From: Algihabitans albus
Lineage (GTDB): Bacteria > Pseudomonadota > Alphaproteobacteria > Kiloniellales > DSM-21159
Direction: 5' to 3'
Assembly: GCF_003572205.1 (NCBI RefSeq)
Contig: NZ_QXNY01000005.1
Coordinates: forward strand, 1-64,000
DNA: 64,000 nucleotides
Shown: positions 17,922-27,831 of the stretch, in pieces
How positions within the stretch are numbered: position 1 is the first letter of the stretch
How the letters are laid out: each line of letters starts with the position of its first letter
Notes under the pieces: generated by a model
What the model was told of the DNA's origin: nothing
The model's database searches: none
What the model saw: only the letters and a program-made list of their open reading frames with translations
Made by a program: the position numbers and the translations under genes

Positions 17922-17982
17922 GCGTCGCCTGTGAGAGCGGACCATTCAGGTCAGATTGGGCCGCCTATCTCTCAAGCGACGC
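17922..17982. terminator. Possible inverted repeat between convergent genes
   Basis: GCGTCGC (17922-17928) is complementary to GCGACGC (17976-17982). Partial pairing of GAGAG with CTCTC occurs inside. It spans the gap between the LysM gene and the next, convergent gene, slightly overlapping the end of the latter. The loop is long, so its role as terminator is uncertain. Confidence 0.3.
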
Positions 17983-18523
17983 TGGTCTCGTTCTTCCGAC
18001 CAGCCGAGAGCCGCTCGTTGAGAGTGTCTGTCATCGCCTCGATGCCCGGCAGAGCCTCCACGATCAGCGCCGTGACTGCGGCGACGATGCTGACCGGCGT
18101 GCGCGGTTGCGGCGGTACCGCTTCCATCGCAAGCCGAAGATCCTGTTCTCTGGTGACGAAGAAGCGTGTCCGCTGACTGCGTTGGCTGTCGGCGATCACC
18201 TGACGGATGGCATGACGCCCCTTCGGCAGCTCTGCGGTAAAGGGCATCTTTCCGAATTCACCGACCAGTCGCACGCTATCGCCGGACTCCGGGCCTACCT
18301 CACCTGCGAAGGGTAAGCCTTTGTAGAAGAAACTGAACGTCAGCGTGTGTCCTGGCGCGCTGGGGACGACACGGCCATCCTCGGAAATTTCGATACTACC
18401 GAGCTCCAGAGGCAGTTTCGACTCGGAGGCGAGGCGAACGGCCTCGTGCAGATCCTTACCGTCACGCGTCTCGGCTGGTTCTGTCTGGCTGGGAAGGGGC
18501 TCGGAAGGGGCTGCGACGGCCAT
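17972..18523 (-). CDS. Hypothetical protein
   Basis: This is a 183-residue open frame with coding-like composition. No family was recognised. The N-terminal 25 residues are Pro/Glu-rich and likely disordered. A central part has alternating hydrophobic residues (LPLELGSIEISEDGRVV, HTLTFSFFYKGLPFAG) suggesting beta structure, and the end has a helical stretch with VSIVAAVTALIVEALPGIEAM that might be a weak membrane segment. The start at ATG 18523 lacks a clear ribosome binding site. It lies between the convergent LysM gene and the RND pump remnant. Confidence 0.5.
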   Translation of the reverse strand: MAVAAPSEPLPSQTEPAETRDGKDLHEAVRLASESKLPLELGSIEISEDGRVVPSAPGHTLTFSFFYKGLPFAGEVGPESGDSVRLVGEFGKMPFTAELPKGRHAIRQVIADSQRSQRTRFFVTREQDLRLAMEAVPPQPRTPVSIVAAVTALIVEALPGIEAMTDTLNERLSAGRKNETSVA

Positions 18524-18607
18524 GCGAGGTGGGCTCCAAGGCTATGGACCTGAAATTTGCCTGATTAGCCCTTAAGGCTAAGTAAATGGGAGCCTCCTTC
18601 CCAAGGA

Positions 18608-18811
18608 CTACGCGGCGGCTTTCGTCAGAGGTCCGCCCGCAAGGGGCCCTGTACTATCAGCCGTTTGGCGTGCGGTTGCCCGCTTGAGGTGCCGGTGCTT
18701 CAGATTGGTGCGCAGTATCAACATGCAAGGCGTGAAGACCAGCGTGAGAAGCGTGGCGAAGCCCTGCCCGAAGACGATGACCGTGAGATCGACGAAAAAC
18801 ACCGATGTCAC
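18608..18811 (-). pseudogene. 3' remnant of an RND efflux pump gene
   Basis: The frame ends in a segment with GFATLLTLVFTPCMLILRTN, the last transmembrane helix and tail of an RND permease. It is nearly identical to residues near the C-terminus of the complete pump encoded at 23326-26553. The DNA similarity covers about 80 bases (18704-18785 against 23422-23503) with only a few mismatches. The rest of the gene, about 3 kb, is missing; reading further upstream meets a stop codon in the same frame, and then the ABC exporter begins. It is not expected to make a functional protein. Confidence 0.75.
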
Positions 18812-18921
18812 GACCTCGGCCAGCGGCGCTGGCCGTCAGAACCACTGATCCACGTCAATGCGTTGCCGCTGGAGCTAGCCGAGTTTTTGCGGCTTGTTCC
18901 TTCTTCACGAGCAGCAGGCCG

Positions 18922-19665
18922 ATGCCGCCACCGCTCCCTGACACCTCGACGGCGGCCGGGCGGCGGGCGGTACTGGCCACCAGCGGACTGACCAAGATCT
19001 ACCGAAGCGGCGAGGTCGAAGTGCAGGCGCTGCGCGGGGTCAAGATGGCGCTCTACCGTTCGGAACTGGTGGTGCTGGTCGGGCCGTCGGGCAGCGGCAA
19101 GTCGACCCTGCTCAACATCCTTGGCGGTCTCGACACACCGACCGCCGGAAGCGTCTGGTTCGACGATAAGCCAATGGCTTCCGCCGACGAAGCGGCGCTG
19201 ACCCGCTATCGCCGCGATCACATCGGCTTTGTCTTCCAATTCTACAATCTCATTCCCAGCCTGACGGCGCTGGAGAACGTTGCCCTGGTGACGGAGATCG
19301 CCCGGGATCCGATGGATCCGGCCGAGGCGCTCGAGCTGGTGGGCCTGGACGAGCGGGCGGATCATTTCCCAGCTCAGCTCTCCGGCGGGGAGCAGCAGCG
19401 GGTGGCGATCGCCCGGGCCATCGCCAAGCGGCCTGACATTCTGCTGTGCGACGAGCCCACCGGGGCGCTCGATAGCAAGACGGGGATTTTGGTCCTGGCC
19501 GCCATCGAGCGGGTGAACAGGGAACTGGGCACCACTACGGCGCTGATCACCCACAACCTGGTGATCGCCGATATGGCTGACCGGGTGATCACCTTTGCCG
19601 ACGGCCGTATCACCACAGTGCGTGAGAACGCGGAGAAACGCCCTGTGCAGGAGCTTGCCTGGTAA
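18922..19665 (+). CDS. ABC transporter ATP-binding protein, LolD/MacB type
   Basis: The 247-residue ATPase has Walker [11 protein letters not shown], the Q-loop in [18 protein letters not shown], the signature [16 protein letters not shown], Walker [17 protein letters not shown] and the switch histidine in [21 protein letters not shown] and GALDSKTG are typical of the MacB/LolD/FtsE group that works with FtsX-like permeases. ATG 18922 is chosen as it begins about 15 residues before the first conserved strand. It is followed by the permease after 20 bases and the HlyD adaptor, forming one export operon. Confidence 0.92.
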   Translation: MPPPLPDTSTAAGRRAVLATSGLTKIYRSGEVEVQALRGVKMALYRSELVVLVGPSGSGKSTLLNILGGLDTPTAGSVWFDDKPMASADEAALTRYRRDHIGFVFQFYNLIPSLTALENVALVTEIARDPMDPAEALELVGLDERADHFPAQLSGGEQQRVAIARAIAKRPDILLCDEPTGALDSKTGILVLAAIERVNRELGTTTALITHNLVIADMADRVITFADGRITTVRENAEKRPVQELAW

Positions 19666-19685
19666 GGGCCGATGTGTAGGGACCG

Positions 19686-22052
19686 ATGCGGGCACTGAAC
19701 CGAAAGCTGATCCGGGACCTCGTCCGGCTTCGCGGCCAAGTGCTCGCGGTGGCGCTGGTGGTCGCCTCCGGCGTCGCGGTGCTGGTGATGTCGCTCACCA
19801 CCCTCGAGGCGTTGGAAGAGACCACCAGTGCTTACTATGACCGGTACAACTTCGCCGACATCTTCGCGACCGTGAAGCGGGCTCCGGAGCGGCTGTCCAG
19901 CCGTATCGCCGCCATTCCCGGAGTTCAGGCGGTGGAAACCCGGATCGTCGAACGGGCGCTGCTCGACCTGGAGGGATTCGCGGAGCCGGTGACGGGCCAT
20001 CTGGTATCGATCCCGGAAGGCGGCGAGTCGCTGCTCAACCGTCTGGCTCTCCGCGCCGGTCGGCTGGTTGCCCCGGGGCGACCGGACGAGGTCGTGGTCA
20101 CCGAGCCTTTCGCGGAGGCCCATGGGCTGACGCCCGGCGATACGCTGAGCGCGGTCGTCAACGGCCACAGACGCGACCTGCAGGTGGTCGGCGTCGCCCT
20201 CTCGCCGGAGTTCGTCTATGCCATCGGCCCGGGCGCGCTGATGCCGGACGACGAACGCTTCGGCGTGCTTTGGATGGGTGAGGAGGCGCTGGCCGCGGCC
20301 TTCGACCTGGATGGTGCCTTCAACGACGTCTCTCTGTCGCTGCTGCGAAGCGCGCGGGCGGAGGACGTCATCGACCGGCTCGATCTTCTGCTCGATCGGT
20401 ACGGCGGGGTGGGGGCCTTCGACCGGTCGGACCAGATCTCCAACTGGTTCCTGACGAACGAGTTGGAGCAGATCAAGAGCATTGCCAGCATCCTTCCGAC
20501 CATCTTCCTGGCGGTCGCCGCTTTCCTGTCGAACATGGTGCTGACCCGGCTGATCGCGATCGAGCGCAGCGAGATCGGGCTGATGAAGGCCTTCGGCTAC
20601 AGCAATCTGGCAGTGGCTTGGCACTACATGAAGCTGGTCGCTGTGATGGCGGCGCTTGGCATCGTCATCGGCTGGATTGTCGGGGCCTGGCTGGGGCGCT
20701 TCAACACTCAGGTCTATGGCGACCTCTTCCGCTTTCCCTTCCTGCTTTATCGGCCCGGTCCTGGCGCTTTCGCGATCGCCGCATTGGTCAGCCTGTCGGC
20801 GGCCGTATTGGGTGCCCTCGTGGCGGTACGCCGCGCCGCTACGCTGCCTCCGGCGGAGGCGATGCGCCCCCCGGTGCCGCCGCTCTACCGGCGGCACCGG
20901 GGGGAGCTGGCCGGGCTGCTGACCGGCTGGGCAGACCAGCCGACCCGGATCATCTTGCGCCAGATTTCACGCTGGCCGGGGCGCTCGTTTCTGACCTCGG
21001 TGGGTATCGGCTTGGCCGTAGCGGTATTGATCAGCTCTCTGCAGTGGCTCGACGCCATCGACCACTTGGTGGAAACCCAATTCTTCGAGGCTCAGCGCCA
21101 GGACGTGACGGTGGCCCTCGTCGAGGCGCAGTCCAGTGAGGTGATGCGCGAGTTCGGCCGGATGCCCGGCGTCATGGCGGCGGAGCCGGTGCGCAGCGTG
21201 GCGGCGCGGCTGCATGCCGGGAACCTCTCGAAACGTCAGCCGGTCGAGGGAGTGCTGCCCGATTCCAGGCTCAGCCTGGTTTACGATGTTTCGGGCCTGA
21301 CCGTAGCGGTCCCGCCGGAAGGGCTGGTGCTTTCCACCAAACTGGCGGAGGTGCTGAACGTCGGCCATGGCGACCTGGTCACCGTTGAGGTGTTGGAGGG
21401 GCGGCGTCCAATAACCGACGTGCCGGTGGTCGGGTTGTTCGAAACCTATATCGGCACCCCGGCCCATATGCATATCGATGCTCTGAATCGCTTGATGCGC
21501 GAGCGTCCGGTGGTCAGCGGTGCTCATCTGCGTGTCGATCCGCTTGGGCAGAACGCCTTGTTCGCGGAGCTGAAGGAAACGCCCGAGGTTTCGTCCGTCA
21601 TGTTGCGTCAGGCCGCCGTCGACACCTTTTATGAGACCATGGGCGAGACCCTGATGATCTTTGTCTCTTTCTTTGTGGTCTTCGCCTGTACTCTAGCTTT
21701 CGGCGTGGTCTACAACAGCGCCCGAATCGCTCTGTCGGAGCGAGGTCGCGAGCTTGCCACGCTGCGCGTGCTCGGTTTCAGCCGGGTGGAGATTTCCTAT
21801 ATTCTGCTGGGCGAAGTGGCTCTCCTGACTTTCGTGGGGCTGCCGCTTGGATGCTGGATGGGATACCTGCTGGCTTGGTTGATCTCGCAAAGCTTCGCAA
21901 CGGAGCTGTTTCGTGTGCCGTTGGTCGTGCACTCCACCACCTATGGCTTGGCAGTGGTGATCGGACTGGTCGCAACGGTGGCTTCGGCGGCACTGGTTCG
22001 CAGCCGGCTCGATCGGTTGGACCTCGTGAGCGTGTTGAAGACACGGGAATGA
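19686..22052 (+). CDS. FtsX-like ABC transporter permease
   Basis: This 788-residue permease belongs to the FtsX/MacB superfamily. It has an N-terminal helix (VLAVALVVASGVAVLVMSL), a periplasmic MacB_PCD-like domain (about residues 50-240), then three helices around residues 275-400 with LIAIERSEIGLMKAFGYSN. A second half repeats this layout, with the final FtsX domain at the C-terminus (ELATLRVLGFSRVEISYILLGE). The duplication makes it functional perhaps as a monomer. Such proteins use ATP-driven motions to move lipids, lipoproteins, peptides or macrolides. It sits between its ATPase and the HlyD adaptor; substrate not predictable. Confidence 0.9.
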   Translation: MRALNRKLIRDLVRLRGQVLAVALVVASGVAVLVMSLTTLEALEETTSAYYDRYNFADIFATVKRAPERLSSRIAAIPGVQAVETRIVERALLDLEGFAEPVTGHLVSIPEGGESLLNRLALRAGRLVAPGRPDEVVVTEPFAEAHGLTPGDTLSAVVNGHRRDLQVVGVALSPEFVYAIGPGALMPDDERFGVLWMGEEALAAAFDLDGAFNDVSLSLLRSARAEDVIDRLDLLLDRYGGVGAFDRSDQISNWFLTNELEQIKSIASILPTIFLAVAAFLSNMVLTRLIAIERSEIGLMKAFGYSNLAVAWHYMKLVAVMAALGIVIGWIVGAWLGRFNTQVYGDLFRFPFLLYRPGPGAFAIAALVSLSAAVLGALVAVRRAATLPPAEAMRPPVPPLYRRHRGELAGLLTGWADQPTRIILRQISRWPGRSFLTSVGIGLAVAVLISSLQWLDAIDHLVETQFFEAQRQDVTVALVEAQSSEVMREFGRMPGVMAAEPVRSVAARLHAGNLSKRQPVEGVLPDSRLSLVYDVSGLTVAVPPEGLVLSTKLAEVLNVGHGDLVTVEVLEGRRPITDVPVVGLFETYIGTPAHMHIDALNRLMRERPVVSGAHLRVDPLGQNALFAELKETPEVSSVMLRQAAVDTFYETMGETLMIFVSFFVVFACTLAFGVVYNSARIALSERGRELATLRVLGFSRVEISYILLGEVALLTFVGLPLGCWMGYLLAWLISQSFATELFRVPLVVHSTTYGLAVVIGLVATVASAALVRSRLDRLDLVSVLKTRE

Positions 22053-22071
22053 GCAGAGAGAGACGACTGGG

Positions 22072-23277
22072 ATGAGCGCAAGAGCACGCCGTATCGCCTT
22101 GTGGGCCGGTCTCGCCGCGCTGCTGTTGGCGGGTCTCGTTTACGCTTTCCGGCCAAAGCCGGTGCCGGTCGACTTGGCCGAAGCGGAGCGGGGAGCGCTG
22201 GTGGTGACCGTCGACGAGGAAGGCGAGACTCGGGTGCGCGATGTCTTCGTGTTGTCTGCGCCGATCGCCGGCTTGGCGCAGCGTATAGACGCCGATGTAG
22301 GGGATCTGGTGATCGCCAATCAGACTGTCATTACCGGCATAGAGCCAATTGACCCGGATTTCCTGGACCCGCGCAGCGAGGCGGAGGCGCGGGCTGCGCT
22401 TCAGGCGGCCGAGGCCGGCCAGGTTCTGGCGGCGGCGGAGCTGGCTCAGGCCGAGGCGGAGCTGAACTATGCCCGTGCCGAAGTCGAGCGTGCCCGGGGT
22501 TTGCAGCCTGGCCGCACGATCTCGCAAAGCGCGCTGGACAACGCGGAACGGGCCTTTCTCAGCGGCTCGGCGGCCGCTGAGACCGCGAAGGCGGCCCTGC
22601 GCATCCGGCAGTTCGAGCTCGACCAGGCCCGCGCGCGGCTGTTGACGCCCTTGGAGACCCAGGCACAGCGGGCGTCTTGCGAATGCGTGCCGATCACCGC
22701 TCCGGTCAGTGGCAACATCCTGCGCATCGTCCGCGAAAGCGAAGGCGTGGTCAGGGCCGGTGACCCGTTGGTGGAGATCGGGGATCCGCGCGACTTGGAG
22801 ATCGTGTCCGACCTTTTGTCGGTGGAGGCGGTCAAAGTGGAGGAAGGTCAGACCGTGCTGATCGAGGAGTGGGGTGGCGCCATCCTCAACGGCAGAGTGC
22901 GTCGGGTCGAGCCCTATGGTTTCACCAAGGTCTCGGCACTCGGCATCGAGGAGCAGCGGGTCAACGTCATCGTCGACTTCACCGATCCGCCCGAGCACTG
23001 GCCACGGCTCGGCCATGGCTATCGGGTGGAGGTACGGATCGTGCTATGGCGTGGCGACGAGGTGTTGAAGCTGCCGATGAGCGCCCTGTTCCGAAACGGC
23101 GACGACTGGTCGGTCTTCGTCGATCACGACGGACGCGCCCGGACTCGTTCCGTCGAGATCGGTCAGCACAGTGGTTTGGAGGCAGAGATCATCACTGGCC
23201 TTGCCGAGGGAGAGCGGGTGGTTCTGCATCCGAGCGACCGAGTCGCTGAGGGCGTAAGGATCACGCCGAGGTCTTGA
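22072..23277 (+). CDS. HlyD-family periplasmic adaptor of ABC exporter
   Basis: The 401-residue adaptor has an N-terminal anchor (residues 9-25, IALWAGLAALLLAGLVYAF). The biotinyl-lipoyl-like segment has VFVLSAPIAGLAQRIDADVGD, then a coiled-coil hairpin of about 120 residues rich in Ala/Glu (RAALQAAEAGQVLAAAELAQ), followed by beta-barrel domains. It connects the FtsX permease to an outer-membrane factor; none is encoded nearby. The gap from the permease is 19 bases. It resembles adaptors of MacAB and DevBCA exporters. Confidence 0.9.
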   Translation: MSARARRIALWAGLAALLLAGLVYAFRPKPVPVDLAEAERGALVVTVDEEGETRVRDVFVLSAPIAGLAQRIDADVGDLVIANQTVITGIEPIDPDFLDPRSEAEARAALQAAEAGQVLAAAELAQAEAELNYARAEVERARGLQPGRTISQSALDNAERAFLSGSAAAETAKAALRIRQFELDQARARLLTPLETQAQRASCECVPITAPVSGNILRIVRESEGVVRAGDPLVEIGDPRDLEIVSDLLSVEAVKVEEGQTVLIEEWGGAILNGRVRRVEPYGFTKVSALGIEEQRVNVIVDFTDPPEHWPRLGHGYRVEVRIVLWRGDEVLKLPMSALFRNGDDWSVFVDHDGRARTRSVEIGQHSGLEAEIITGLAEGERVVLHPSDRVAEGVRITPRS

Positions 23278-23325
23278 GCGGAGTGTTTTCGGTGGCCGCT
23301 TTCCGGCAGGCCAGCTGCCCAGGGG

Positions 23326-26300
23326 TTACTCCGCCGGCTTGGTCATCGCACCGATCCCAAGCGTGCCGGGCGTTTCAGAGGTCTCGTGCGCGGCTTTTCG
23401 CCTCTGCCGCCAGTGCTGGAAATTGGTGCGCAGCATCAACATGCAGGGCGTGAAGACCAGCGTGAGAAGTGTGGCGAAGCCGAGCCCGAAGACGATGGCC
23501 GTAGCGAGCTGCGACCACCACTGGGTGGAGGGTGCCCCGAGTTGGAGCACGCGGTTGATGAAGTCGATGTTGAGACCCATCACCATGGGCATCAACCCGA
23601 GAATGGTCGTAATCGTGGTGAGGAGCACTGGCCGAAGGCGCTGTGCCCCGGTCCGCAGGATGGCCTGCATCGGGTCGCCGGCCTCGCCCATCAAGCGGTC
23701 GTAGGTGTCGATCAGCACGATGTTGTTGTTGACCACGATTCCCGCCAGCGCGATCACGCCGATGCCGCTCATGACGATACTGAAGGGCTGATCGATGACC
23801 ATCAGGCCGATGAAGACGCCGATAGTCGACATCACAACGGCGGAGAGGATCAGGAAGGCCGAGTAGAAGGAGTTGAACTGGGTGACGAGAATGATCGCCA
23901 TCATGAAAAGGGCGACGGTGAAGGCTTTCGTCAGGAACGCCTGGCTCTCCTGCTGCTCCTCGTCCTCGCCCTTGAAGGCGATGTCGATCCCCTGAGGCAG
24001 CTGGCTGCGGTTTTCGGACAGCCAGGCGCGGATCTCCTGTACCTTGTCGTCGGCCAGGACCGGCTCGCCGGTCGTCGGATCGGCACCGACATCGGCCTTG
24101 ACCGTCATGACCCGCCGGCCATCGACGCGATTCAGCAGCGAAACCTTCGGTTCGGCCGTCTTCTCGACGAAGTTGGCGATCGGCACCAGACCGCGGTCGG
24201 TCTGCACCCGAATGCGCTCCAGCTGATCGATGGTGCGATAGCGTTCGGGCAGTCGGAGTACGATATCGACTTCTTCGTCCGACGTATCGGGCCGGTACTC
24301 CGCCAGCTTCATGCCGTTGGTGACCATACGTACGTAGTTGCCGATCAGGGTTACGTCGGCGCCGAACTTCGCGGCTTCCGCGCGGTCGACCGTCAGTTCC
24401 CATTCGATGCCGGGGATCGGTCGGCCGTCTTCGATACCGACCAGCCCCCCGGTGTTTCGCAGCAGCTCGGCCAGGCGCTGCGCGGCAGGATCCAGATCGG
24501 CCGGGTCGTCGGCGCTGATCTGGAGTTGGATCGCCTTGCCGACTGGTGGGCCGGCCTCTTCTTCACGGGTTTCGACGTAGATGCCCGGCAGTTCGCGGCC
24601 ACGAGCCCGGACGCTGTTCAGGATCTCGCGAGCGGAGGGACGTTTGAACCAATCGACGAACTCGAGATTGATGATACCGATCAGATCCTCCGGCTCGTCG
24701 TCGTTTTGCCGGCCGGAGGACGCGACGGTTCGCGCATAGACGGTGTGGAAAGCCCCGGTCTCCCGCTGGATGTCGAGGATCTGGGCTTCAACCTCGCGCA
24801 CCAAGCGGTCACGCTCATCGATCGACAGGTTGCCGCGGCCATGCACCCAAACGGCCGCGTTTTCCGGTTCGACGCTGGGGAAGAACTCGATGCCGCGGCC
24901 GAACTGGCTATAGGCTACCTGCACCCCGACCAGGAGAACGACGGCGAGCAGGGCGATCTTGCCCGGGTGCCGCAATGCCCCTTTCAAAAAGCGCAGGTAG
25001 ACGCCTGTGAAACCCCGCAGATCCTCAAGGTTGCCGCTTTCGCCTGCGGCGATAGTCTTCATCTGCTCCGGGTCGGCACTACCGCTCTTGCCGCCGATCA
25101 CAGAGCCGAGTGTCGGCACGAAAATCAGAGCCATGGCGAGCGAGGCGCTGAGCACCGCAATCAGGGTCAGCGGCATGAATTTCATGAACTCGCCAACGAC
25201 GCCCGGCCAGAAGAGCAGAGGCAGAAAAGCGGCCAGTGTCGTCGCGGTCGAGGCGATGATCGGCCAGGCCATGCGCTTGGCCGCGAGGCCGTAGGCTTGC
25301 CGCTTGTCCAGGCCCTCCGACTTTTTGCGGTCGGCGTACTCGGTGACCACGATAGCGCCATCGACGAGCATGCCGACAGCGAGAATCAGACTGAACAGCA
25401 CCACGATGTTGACCGTCAGACCGGCGAGGTAGATCACCAGCAGGCCGGTCAGGAAAGATCCCGGGATGGCGATACCCACCAAACCGCCCGAGCGCAATCC
25501 GAGCGCCGCGACCACCACGACCATGACCAGCAGGATCGCGGCCAGTACGTTGTTCTGCAGGTCGCTCAGCATGGTCCGGATATTCGACGACTTGTCCTGG
25601 CTGTAGAAGACCTGGACCTCGTCCGGCCAATTGGTGCGCTCCGCTTCCACCAGGGCGCGCACATTCTCGATGGTTTCGATGATGTTGGAGCCGACGCGTT
25701 TGGACACCTCCAGCGCAATCGCCGGCTGGCCGTTGATGCGGGCGAACCCTTGACGATCCTCGAAGGTTGGGCGGATCGACCCGACGTCGCGGAAGGTGAC
25801 GACCGAGTCCCCATCGGATTTCACCGGCATGTCGAGGATGTCGTCGATGGTCTCGAAAAGTCCCGGGACCTTGACGGCGAAGCGACCTGCGCCGGTGTCC
25901 ATGGAACCGGCCGCGACCAGCTTGTTCGAGCGGTTGACGAGATCGAGCACGTAAGCTGCGTCGAGACCGTACTGCTCGAGCCGCTGGGGATCGACGATCA
26001 GCTCGACCTGCTCGTCTCGGTCGCCGGCAATCTCCGCCTCCAGCACCGTCGGGATCGTCTCGATGTCGTCCTGCAGATTCCGGGCCAGACGCAGCAGCGT
26101 GCGCTCGGGCACATTGCCGGAGAGTGAGACGACCAACACCGGGAAAAGGCTGAGGTTCACCTCGTGCACCGTCGGCTCGTCCGTCTCGTCGGGCAGTTCC
26201 GGCTTGGCCAGATCGACCTTCGCCCGCACATCGTCCATTGCGAGATCGGGATCGAAACCGGCCTCGAACTCCATCACCACGTTGGCGCCGCTTTCGTAAG

Positions 26301-26553
26301 CGAAGGAGCGCAGCTCCTTGATGCCCTCGATGGACTGCAGCTCCTGCTCCATCGGCTTCACGAGCAGGCGTTCGGCGTCCTCCGGGCTGATGCCGTCGTG
26401 ATGCAGGGAAACGTAGATGATCGGAATGTTGACGTCGGGTTCGGCCTCTTTCGGGATGGCGTTGTAGGCATAGGCGCCCGCGATCAGCAGCAGGACGAGG
26501 CAGGCCAGGACCGTGCGCGAGTGCTCGAGCGCGGCGTCGATGATCGCTTTCAT
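23326..26553 (-). CDS. RND efflux pump permease
   Basis: This 1075-residue inner-membrane pump is of the AcrB/HAE superfamily. It has the typical two halves with 12 membrane helices and two large periplasmic loops. Helix 4 reads AVGMLVDGAIVVTEYADRK, keeping the first of the two Asp residues of the AcrB proton relay while the second is Gly, as in many non-AcrB relatives. The C-terminal helices include FGLGFATLLTLVFTPCMLML. It overlaps the adaptor gene by 4 bases, so the two are translationally coupled, and is likely under the PadR regulator upstream. Substrates could be drugs, solvents or metabolites. Confidence 0.93.
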   Translation of the reverse strand: MKAIIDAALEHSRTVLACLVLLLIAGAYAYNAIPKEAEPDVNIPIIYVSLHHDGISPEDAERLLVKPMEQELQSIEGIKELRSFAYESGANVVMEFEAGFDPDLAMDDVRAKVDLAKPELPDETDEPTVHEVNLSLFPVLVVSLSGNVPERTLLRLARNLQDDIETIPTVLEAEIAGDRDEQVELIVDPQRLEQYGLDAAYVLDLVNRSNKLVAAGSMDTGAGRFAVKVPGLFETIDDILDMPVKSDGDSVVTFRDVGSIRPTFEDRQGFARINGQPAIALEVSKRVGSNIIETIENVRALVEAERTNWPDEVQVFYSQDKSSNIRTMLSDLQNNVLAAILLVMVVVVAALGLRSGGLVGIAIPGSFLTGLLVIYLAGLTVNIVVLFSLILAVGMLVDGAIVVTEYADRKKSEGLDKRQAYGLAAKRMAWPIIASTATTLAAFLPLLFWPGVVGEFMKFMPLTLIAVLSASLAMALIFVPTLGSVIGGKSGSADPEQMKTIAAGESGNLEDLRGFTGVYLRFLKGALRHPGKIALLAVVLLVGVQVAYSQFGRGIEFFPSVEPENAAVWVHGRGNLSIDERDRLVREVEAQILDIQRETGAFHTVYARTVASSGRQNDDEPEDLIGIINLEFVDWFKRPSAREILNSVRARGRELPGIYVETREEEAGPPVGKAIQLQISADDPADLDPAAQRLAELLRNTGGLVGIEDGRPIPGIEWELTVDRAEAAKFGADVTLIGNYVRMVTNGMKLAEYRPDTSDEEVDIVLRLPERYRTIDQLERIRVQTDRGLVPIANFVEKTAEPKVSLLNRVDGRRVMTVKADVGADPTTGEPVLADDKVQEIRAWLSENRSQLPQGIDIAFKGEDEEQQESQAFLTKAFTVALFMMAIILVTQFNSFYSAFLILSAVVMSTIGVFIGLMVIDQPFSIVMSGIGVIALAGIVVNNNIVLIDTYDRLMGEAGDPMQAILRTGAQRLRPVLLTTITTILGLMPMVMGLNIDFINRVLQLGAPSTQWWSQLATAIVFGLGFATLLTLVFTPCMLMLRTNFQHWRQRRKAAHETSETPGTLGIGAMTKPAE

Positions 26554-27704
26554 CTGTCGGCTCCGGCGGGGCGCTCGGCGGTCAGCGGATTGGCCGAACG
26601 GTCGAACTCCGGGTCCGGCATCCCGATCACCAGTTCACCGTCCTTGACGAACTCCTGCCCTACCGTGATCAGCGTCACTTCTTCCGGCAGCCCGGTCACG
26701 AAGAGACCTTCCGAGGTATCCTCGACTATGCTGATCGGCACGAAGCGAACCACGCCGGTCTCGGGTTCACCGTCTTCATTGTCTTGCACCGTCCGCAAAC
26801 CGAGGACCCCGTCGTCATCGAGCGTGAGAATGGCCGGCGTGATCTGATGAGCCATGATCCGGTCTACCGGCAGATGCATGATTGCCGTCATGCCGGCCGG
26901 AACTTGTCCGTCGGGGTTGTCGACCTCGAGTTCGACCCGGAAGGTTCGGGTCTGGGAATTGGCCTCCGAGGCGACGAAGCGGATGCGACCCCAGATTTCC
27001 TCGCCGGTTGCGAGCATCGCCGAACCAGGTTCACCGACCCTCAGGTGCCGGACGTCGCGCTCGTTCGCGGGTGCGATCACCAGCACGGGGTCGAGATCCA
27101 CCACGCGGGCGATGGAGTCTCCGGTCTCGACGTAGTCACCGAGATCCATCATCCGATCGTCAAGCACGCCCTCGAAGGGGGCGACGATCTGAAGGTCTTC
27201 GAGAGCGACTTCCGCCGCCTCGACCGTTGCCTCGGCCGCGTCGAGCGTGGCTCGTGATTCGGCGAGCTGAGTTTCGGCGCGAAACCCGCGCTCGTTCAGT
27301 TTACGGGCGGCCTCGAACTCGATTTGGCGTTGACGCAGCAGCGCCTGAGCTTCGCGCAGACGCGCTTGACGGTCGCGCGCATCGATGCGCGCGATGAGTT
27401 GGCCGACAGCCACCCGCTCACCTTTTTCGACGAGCAACTCCTCGATCTGGCCGAAGGTCTCGGCCTTCACGTCGACCGCGCGCACGGCTTCCGTGTGACC
27501 GGTCAGACTGAGTTCGATCAGACGTGGTGTGGCCACGCTGGTGGCGACACGGACACGTGTCGTCTCGCGCAGAGCATCCAAGTCCACCGGAGGCTTGGTG
27601 ATCTGGGGTTCGCGACGATCCTCGCCCAGGCTGCCCGAGGCGATCCAAGCGGTAACGCCCACGGCCAGGAGCGCGGCGATCAGGTAAGAGCGGTTCAGGC
27701 GCAT
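26550..27704 (-). CDS. RND efflux periplasmic adaptor
   Basis: The 384-residue adaptor has a signal anchor (residues 7-24, LIAALLAVGVTAWIASGSLG). The lipoyl-like half follows in ERVAVGQLIARIDARDRQ. An alpha-hairpin is formed by a stretch with EAQALLRQRQIEFEAARKLN, and the second lipoyl strand is IVAPFEGVLDDRMMDLGDYV. It bridges the RND pump and an outer-membrane channel, which is not in this window. Its stop overlaps the RND start by 4 bases. A small GTAC-N5-GTAC repeat lies just upstream at 27739-27751. Confidence 0.92.
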   Translation of the reverse strand: MRLNRSYLIAALLAVGVTAWIASGSLGEDRREPQITKPPVDLDALRETTRVRVATSVATPRLIELSLTGHTEAVRAVDVKAETFGQIEELLVEKGERVAVGQLIARIDARDRQARLREAQALLRQRQIEFEAARKLNERGFRAETQLAESRATLDAAEATVEAAEVALEDLQIVAPFEGVLDDRMMDLGDYVETGDSIARVVDLDPVLVIAPANERDVRHLRVGEPGSAMLATGEEIWGRIRFVASEANSQTRTFRVELEVDNPDGQVPAGMTAIMHLPVDRIMAHQITPAILTLDDDGVLGLRTVQDNEDGEPETGVVRFVPISIVEDTSEGLFVTGLPEEVTLITVGQEFVKDGELVIGMPDPEFDRSANPLTAERPAGADR

Positions 27705-27831
27705 GCGGTCCGTTGATCTTTCATTCTGTTCGTAACCTGTACGATCCGTACTCGGCCTTTCAGTTCGCTTGCTATTTGTACGTTTCGTCGAGGACGAGCG
27801 TTCATCCCTCGTTTATTCCTCCTGCACCGCC

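Noticed and set aside
23386-26127. A 913-codon open frame on the plus strand
   Set aside because: Antisense to the RND pump gene. The translation is rich in Asp, His, Gln and Arg, typical of a mirror frame.
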